Assembly: GCA_937874455.1 (NCBI GenBank) | Contig: CALNBE010000204.1 | Coordinates: 1 to 11,975, forward strand | Direction of reading: 5' to 3' | From: an uncultured Opitutia bacterium | Lineage (GTDB): Bacteria; Verrucomicrobiota; Verrucomicrobiia; Opitutales; UBA953 | Length of the DNA stretch: 11,975 bases | Shown: positions 6,431 to 11,975 of the stretch, piece after piece | Layout: the number at the start of each line of letters is the position of its first letter | Position numbering within the stretch: the stretch's first letter is position 1 | Position numbers and translations under genes: made by a program | Notes under the pieces: model-generated | Database searches by the model: none | What the model was told of the DNA's origin: nothing | The model's input: only the letters and a program-made list of their open reading frames with translations

Positions 6431-6919
6431 ATGAACACGAATGACAACACCCCGACAGCCGAGGATGCCCGCATTGATGCGTTGTTGGCGAAGCGGTGTG
6501 TCTTTTCTCGACCAGAGTCTGCGGAGGAAATTCTGCAAACGGTTCTGGCATCGGAACTGGATCAGAAAATTGATGCTCGGTTGGGGGCGCGAATTCTGCA
6601 GGCCACCGTGGAACGGACTGAGCGAATTTGGGCCGGAGTACGATGGGCGATCTGGCGGGGCCGCGCGACTCGCTGGGGTGGGCTGACGGCGGCGGCAGTG
6701 GCAGTGTTGGCGGCAGTCCCCGCTTTTTTGCTGCAATCTCCGCAGCTGCCTCCTTCGGAGCAAATTGTTTCGCAGGCAGTGGCCCGAGACCCGCAGCTGG
6801 CGGAATTGCTGGCCGTAGAAAGTGACGGTGGCGGCGAGTTTTCCGGGAAGGAAATTGCTGCTGGTATCAATGACAACAGCCTGACATGGCTGACAATCCT
6901 TGCGAGCAATGAAAGCTAA
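6431..6919 (+). CDS. Small single-pass membrane protein, candidate anti-sigma partner
   Basis: No family recognised. The 162-residue product has an N-terminal cytosolic-looking part (1-82), rich in charged helices such as EEILQTVLASELDQKIDARLG, then one membrane segment at about 83-101 (GGLTAAAVAVLAAVPAFLL) preceded by arginines, then about 60 residues outside that end in ILASNES. The arginine-rich side before the segment predicts N-in, C-out. That layout, and position directly after an ECF sigma gene, fit an anti-sigma factor, but the HxxxCxxC zinc motif is absent (only one cysteine, C23). The ATG at 6431 has AAAAGGAA upstream. It overlaps the next gene by 11 bases, implying coupled translation. 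It could instead be a simple membrane relay with no sigma contact. Confidence 0.6.
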   Translation: MNTNDNTPTAEDARIDALLAKRCVFSRPESAEEILQTVLASELDQKIDARLGARILQATVERTERIWAGVRWAIWRGRATRWGGLTAAAVAVLAAVPAFLLQSPQLPPSEQIVSQAVARDPQLAELLAVESDGGGEFSGKEIAAGINDNSLTWLTILASNES

Positions 6920-7532
6920 AACAAACCATTTAATCCGGGCCGGCCTTGGGGTGCTGCTGCTATTGGTGCCTTTGGCTTGCCGGGCGGAGGAAAAGGCAAC
7001 ACAAAACGTCCTGCCGGGGTCGGTTCAGGATGCGGAGGAAAATCCGGAACCGAAGGTGGAAAAGAAAAACGCCGACATTCCTCTGTCGCGGGAAGAGTTG
7101 CGGACGTTGCTTTTTCTTAGCAGCCTGCCGGAGGAAAAATTGGCCTCTTTAAAGCAGTCGATTGTCCAGCTGGAGGCGATGACGCCGGACGAGCGGGCCG
7201 AGCTGAACAAGCTGTGGGAGGCTGGTGAGCGGGAACGGATGCGTTTGCTTCGGGAAACCCGGGAGAAAAACTGGCTGGCTCTTTATTGGGATTCTTTACC
7301 GCCGGAAGCATCCGAGGCGGAGAAAAAGAAATTCATGAGCTTGGACAACGAGGGCCGGCGGACTTATGTGGTGGAGTTGCGAAAGAAAATACCCGCCCCA
7401 GGAACCCAGCGTCCCGGAAAGAACCCCGGAGGAAATGTGGAAGGCCCTCGGCCTCCCTGGCGTCCGGGACAGGAGCCTGGCGGTCCTCCGCCTGCTCCTA
7501 TGGAAAAAAACATCGGCGAGGATAGTTTTTAG
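6909..7532 (+). CDS. Exported helical protein with proline/glycine-rich tail, unknown function
   Basis: No firm family. The 207-residue protein has a signal peptide at 1 to about 26 (AGLGVLLLLVPLACRA). The cysteine at 24 is preceded by P-L-A, a poor lipobox, so ordinary cleavage after CRA is more likely than a lipid anchor. Residues 58-160 are helical and charged: SREELRTLLFLSSLPEEKL, IVQLEAMTPDERAELNKLWE and RERMRLLRETREKNW, superficially like small periplasmic chaperone or sensor proteins of the Spy/CpxP kind. From about 163 the tail is rich in P, G and R (PGTQRPGKNPGG, RPPWRPGQEPGGPPP). The start at 6909 overlaps the preceding membrane-protein gene by 11 bases. As third gene of the set it may be the envelope sensor or effector, which is an inference from position. 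Confidence 0.6.
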   Translation: MKAKTNHLIRAGLGVLLLLVPLACRAEEKATQNVLPGSVQDAEENPEPKVEKKNADIPLSREELRTLLFLSSLPEEKLASLKQSIVQLEAMTPDERAELNKLWEAGERERMRLLRETREKNWLALYWDSLPPEASEAEKKKFMSLDNEGRRTYVVELRKKIPAPGTQRPGKNPGGNVEGPRPPWRPGQEPGGPPPAPMEKNIGEDSF

Positions 7533-7567
7533 ACAAAATCGTTCTGGAGTTGCGCTTTTCTCATAAA

Positions 7568-8074
7568 ATGAAGGGCGATCACGAGAGCAAGCAATGGAGG
7601 GAGTGGTTCGTGGAGAACGGATCGCGCTTTTTGCTTTGCGCCCGGCAGTGGACACGCTCCATGGCGGACGCCGAAGATGTGTTGCAGGAGGCCTTTGTTC
7701 GTTATTGGCGCAACCAGCGTCATTTGCCGGGAGACCCGGCCGCGTTGCTGATCACCTCAATTCGCCGGGCCGCGCTTGATTTGGCCCGCAAGGAAACGCG
7801 GCGAAACAATCGGGAGCAGTCTGCGCTAGTGCTGGAAGGTGATCCCATTACCTGGTTTCAGCCAACGGAAGACGAGCGGGAGCGCAGATTGCAGGAGGCC
7901 ATTGGCGAGTTGCCGGCGGCGCAGCGCGAAGTGGTTGCATTGAAAATTTGGGGAGAGTTGACCTTTGAACAAATTGGGGAGCAGTTGGCCTGCTCCCCCA
8001 ATACGGCGGCTTCGCGTTATCGTTATGCGCTGGGCCGCTTAAAGGAGGCTTTGCAAGCACGCCATGTACGATGA
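7568..8074 (+). CDS. ECF-family RNA polymerase sigma factor (second set)
   Basis: A compact 168-residue ECF sigma factor. Region 2 occupies about 10-82: FLLCARQWTRSMADAEDVLQ, EAFVRYWRNQ (41-50) and ITSIRRAALDLARKETRRN (62-80). Region 4 occupies about 106-163, with IGELPAAQREVVALKIWGEL, TFEQIGEQLACSPNTAASR and YRYALGRLKEAL forming the helix-turn-helix. It differs clearly from the first sigma factor of the window, so the two gene sets are not a recent duplication. The ATG at 7568 was chosen because the domain follows directly; an in-frame TTG at 7550 would add six residues. No Shine-Dalgarno sequence precedes it. The gene starts only 35 bases after the previous one and overlaps the next by 11 bases, so it may be transcribed with the first set. 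Its signal and target promoters are not evident. Confidence 0.9.
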   Translation: MKGDHESKQWREWFVENGSRFLLCARQWTRSMADAEDVLQEAFVRYWRNQRHLPGDPAALLITSIRRAALDLARKETRRNNREQSALVLEGDPITWFQPTEDERERRLQEAIGELPAAQREVVALKIWGELTFEQIGEQLACSPNTAASRYRYALGRLKEALQARHVR

Positions 8075-8498
8075 TTTTTCAGAAACGGAAGCGGTGTTGA
8101 GGAAACTCAAGCCAAAGAGCCCGAGCGAATTTTGCTTGGCGAGAGTCGAGTTGGGCATGTCAGAGTCGCCCAGCGGGCTTTTACGACGATGGCCGGTCTG
8201 GGGCAGTGGCGCGGCAGCGTTGCTGGCAATGGCGCTTGTTTTTGCTTGGGACGGACGATCCTCGCCGAGTGAAAATACTCTGGTCGGAGCGGGGTTGCTC
8301 CCTCCGGAGAGCGGAAGTTCCCGAATTTTGAGCGGAGTTGAGCCGCTGGAAGTCAGGCAAGCATCGGACGGACGGTTTTTTCGTCCCTATCGTATGCGTT
8401 ATTTAAACCCGCAGGACGATGCTTCGGAAGACGGCACCGAGCAGGCAAAGCTGGTTTCCGAGGAGGAAATGCAGTTTGTGCCAGTGGAGGTTATTTAA
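8064..8498 (+). CDS. Small single-pass membrane protein, candidate anti-sigma partner (second set)
   Basis: No named family recognised. The 144-residue product has a short charged N-terminus (MYDDFSETEAVLRKLKPKSP), one membrane segment at about 45-62 (VWGSGAAALLAMALVFAW) preceded by LLRRWP, and about 80 residues that would lie outside the cytoplasmic membrane. The outer part ends with FFRPYRMRYLNPQDDASED and EEEMQFVPVEVI. The N-in, C-out layout and the position right after a sigma gene, with an 11-base overlap, parallel the 6431-6919 protein, although the two proteins show no obvious residue identity. No zinc anti-sigma motif is visible; the only cysteine is C24. AAAGGAGG at 8041-8048 is 15 bases from the ATG, long for a ribosome binding site, so initiation may depend on re-initiation after the sigma stop codon. 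Confidence 0.6.
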   Translation: MYDDFSETEAVLRKLKPKSPSEFCLARVELGMSESPSGLLRRWPVWGSGAAALLAMALVFAWDGRSSPSENTLVGAGLLPPESGSSRILSGVEPLEVRQASDGRFFRPYRMRYLNPQDDASEDGTEQAKLVSEEEMQFVPVEVI

Positions 8499-8502
8499 AA
8501 AG

Positions 8503-8509
8503 AAAGGAG
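8503..8509 (+). promoter_or_regulatory. Ribosome binding site of the PDZ gene
   Basis: AAAGGAG lies 7 bases before the ATG at 8517. It is among the clearest Shine-Dalgarno sequences in the window and contrasts with its absence before the sigma gene of the same set. Confidence 0.75.
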
Positions 8510-8516
8510 TATCTTC

Positions 8517-9566
8517 ATGAACAGAAGGTTATGCACAATTCCTGTCCATGTGTTGTTACTGGCAGGAATGATTCCTTTGGCATCCGGGGTGGAAGCCGCC
8601 AAGCCGGAGGAGAGTGTCCCGACATTGGGCAAGGAAACCGCTTCGGGCAATGTTGTGGCGCAAGCTGCCGCGAAGAGTAGCGAAGTCACTTTTCTTGGCG
8701 TTGAGGCCACATGCGCGATTCCATTGGAGGAGGAAAAAAGCGCGCTACCCAGTGGTGTTGGCCTGCGTGTCAATTATCTGGTGCCGGGAAGTCCTGCGGC
8801 GGCGCATTTGCGCATGGGGGACGTTCTGTTGAGAATGGATGATCAGCTTCTTTGCAACCCTTCCCAGTTGCGAACATTGGTGCATATGAAGAAAAACGGG
8901 GATGCGGTGAAGTTTTCTTTTTTGCGCGAGGGCACTCCGCGTGAAGCAACATTTGCGTTGAAGAGCATTTTGGTGCCGCGGGAGCTGAGGCCCCTGACAA
9001 AGGATTTTTCCTCGGACGTCCGGATTATTTTGAACGGTGAGGAGGTTTCCCTTCGGGATTTGTTCGACGACCAGTGGGTGGTCACTCGCGGTTGGGTGGC
9101 GGCGCATGGGGCGGAGATTCGTCCGGCACTGGAGGAATTGCCAGGGGAAGTGCGTGAATTGTTGCAACGAATTCAAGGGCTGATGGAGGAAAATCGGAGC
9201 AAACTGCCTTTGCCGCTGGGTGGTGGCAGCCGGACGGTGGAAAAACGGTCTGATGAAATACATCCGGGAATCGAAAAAATATTGGAGTGGGCGGATCCTT
9301 TGAAGAAAGAGAAAACGGCTTCTGTTAATTTCCGGGCGGCGTATGGCACGTCAATTGTGCGGGATGAAAAGGGGACTGTGACGCTGAAAACGGAGAACGG
9401 CTCGCGACATGTAACGATCACGAATGCCGAGGGGAAAGAGCTTTTTTCCGGACCGATAAATACTGCCTCTGAACGGGAAAAACTGTCCGAGGAATTGAGA
9501 AAACGGCTGCAGGCAGCGGAGTCTCTGACCACGCATTTTTCGGCAGAGGAATTCGCCGAAAATTAA
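8517..9566 (+). CDS. Exported PDZ-domain protein without protease domain
   Basis: A 349-residue protein with a signal peptide at 1 to about 28 (MNRRLCTIPVHVLLLAGMIP, then LASGVEAA). A PDZ domain lies at about 58-149: TFLGVEA, GVGLRVNYLVPGSPAAAHLRMGD (split as GVGLRVNYLVPGSP and AAAHLRMGD), VLLRMDDQLLCNPSQL and VKFSFLREGTPREATFAL. Such domains bind C-terminal peptides or exposed strands, often in envelope quality control. No trypsin-like or metalloprotease domain is present. Residues 180-265 are helical linker. A second small beta-like module at about 267-317 contains YGTSIVRDEKGTVTLK, RHVTITNAEGKELFSGPINT and is followed by a charged helix. It is the last gene of the second sigma set, 18 bases after the membrane-protein gene, and ends before a bidirectional terminator. 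It may present misfolded or ligand proteins to the membrane partner, by loose analogy with DegS/RseP signalling; this is inference. Confidence 0.75.
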   Translation: MNRRLCTIPVHVLLLAGMIPLASGVEAAKPEESVPTLGKETASGNVVAQAAAKSSEVTFLGVEATCAIPLEEEKSALPSGVGLRVNYLVPGSPAAAHLRMGDVLLRMDDQLLCNPSQLRTLVHMKKNGDAVKFSFLREGTPREATFALKSILVPRELRPLTKDFSSDVRIILNGEEVSLRDLFDDQWVVTRGWVAAHGAEIRPALEELPGEVRELLQRIQGLMEENRSKLPLPLGGGSRTVEKRSDEIHPGIEKILEWADPLKKEKTASVNFRAAYGTSIVRDEKGTVTLKTENGSRHVTITNAEGKELFSGPINTASEREKLSEELRKRLQAAESLTTHFSAEEFAEN

Positions 9567-9588
9567 CTGCATAGGTGATGTGGGCATG

Positions 9589-9623
9589 AAAAAGGCGGAC
9601 GGGATTTCCCCTCCGCCCTTTTT
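9589..9623. terminator. Bidirectional terminator between PDZ gene and acnA
   Basis: GGCGGA (9594-9599) pairs with TCCGCC (9612-9617), and GGG (9601-9603) with CCC (9608-9610) around ATTT. AAAAA (9589-9593) and TTTTT (9619-9623) flank the stem, so each strand ends in a T run. It sits between two converging genes and should stop transcription from both sides. Confidence 0.88.
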
Positions 9624-9640
9624 CTGAAAAATTTCTGCCG

Positions 9641-11975
<2,335 letters not shown>

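Noticed and set aside
6909..6983. Lipoprotein signal in the third gene of the first sigma set
   Set aside because: The residues before the cysteine (V-P-L-A) do not fit the lipobox, which wants L, V or I three positions before it; ordinary signal-peptidase cleavage fits as well or better.

Overview
The window most resembles a chromosomal segment of a moderately GC-rich Gram-negative bacterium, probably a member of the Verrucomicrobiota. That placement is an inference. It rests on an exported stand-alone FecR-domain protein, two small ECF sigma-factor gene sets with exported partners, several genes lacking a Shine-Dalgarno sequence, and Mpl, the murein-recycling ligase that implies diaminopimelate peptidoglycan. 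No rRNA, tRNA, CRISPR array, insertion sequence or phage gene is visible. Coding density is high: every gap between genes is about 110 bases or less.

Left part (1-2291, all minus strand): the start of a branched-chain aminotransferase gene (ilvE, cut by the window edge) lies downstream of mpl, and mpl lies downstream of hpf. A clear intrinsic terminator separates hpf from mpl. The ilvE and mpl start codons share a near-identical non-Shine-Dalgarno 12-mer at the same distance.

Middle part (2350-5747, plus strand): a short-chain dehydrogenase diverges from hpf. Next come an exported FecR-domain protein closed by a strong terminator, then tmk (dTMP kinase) overlapping a DNA polymerase III delta-prime-like gene. 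The delta-prime homologue is unusual: it lacks both the zinc-binding cysteines and a recognisable P-loop.

Right-middle part (5797-9566, plus strand): two successive gene sets with the same plan, each an ECF sigma factor, a small protein with one central membrane segment, and a larger exported protein. The first set ends in a helical protein with a proline/glycine-rich tail, the second in a PDZ protein without a protease domain. The membrane proteins are candidate anti-sigma or signal-relay factors by position only. Together the six genes look like two related envelope-signalling switches, and this is the most interesting part of the window.

Right end (9641-11975, minus strand): most of an AcnA-type aconitase, converging on the PDZ gene and separated from it by a hairpin with T runs on both strands, suited to terminate transcription from both sides. 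The N-terminal roughly 120 residues of the aconitase lie beyond the window.
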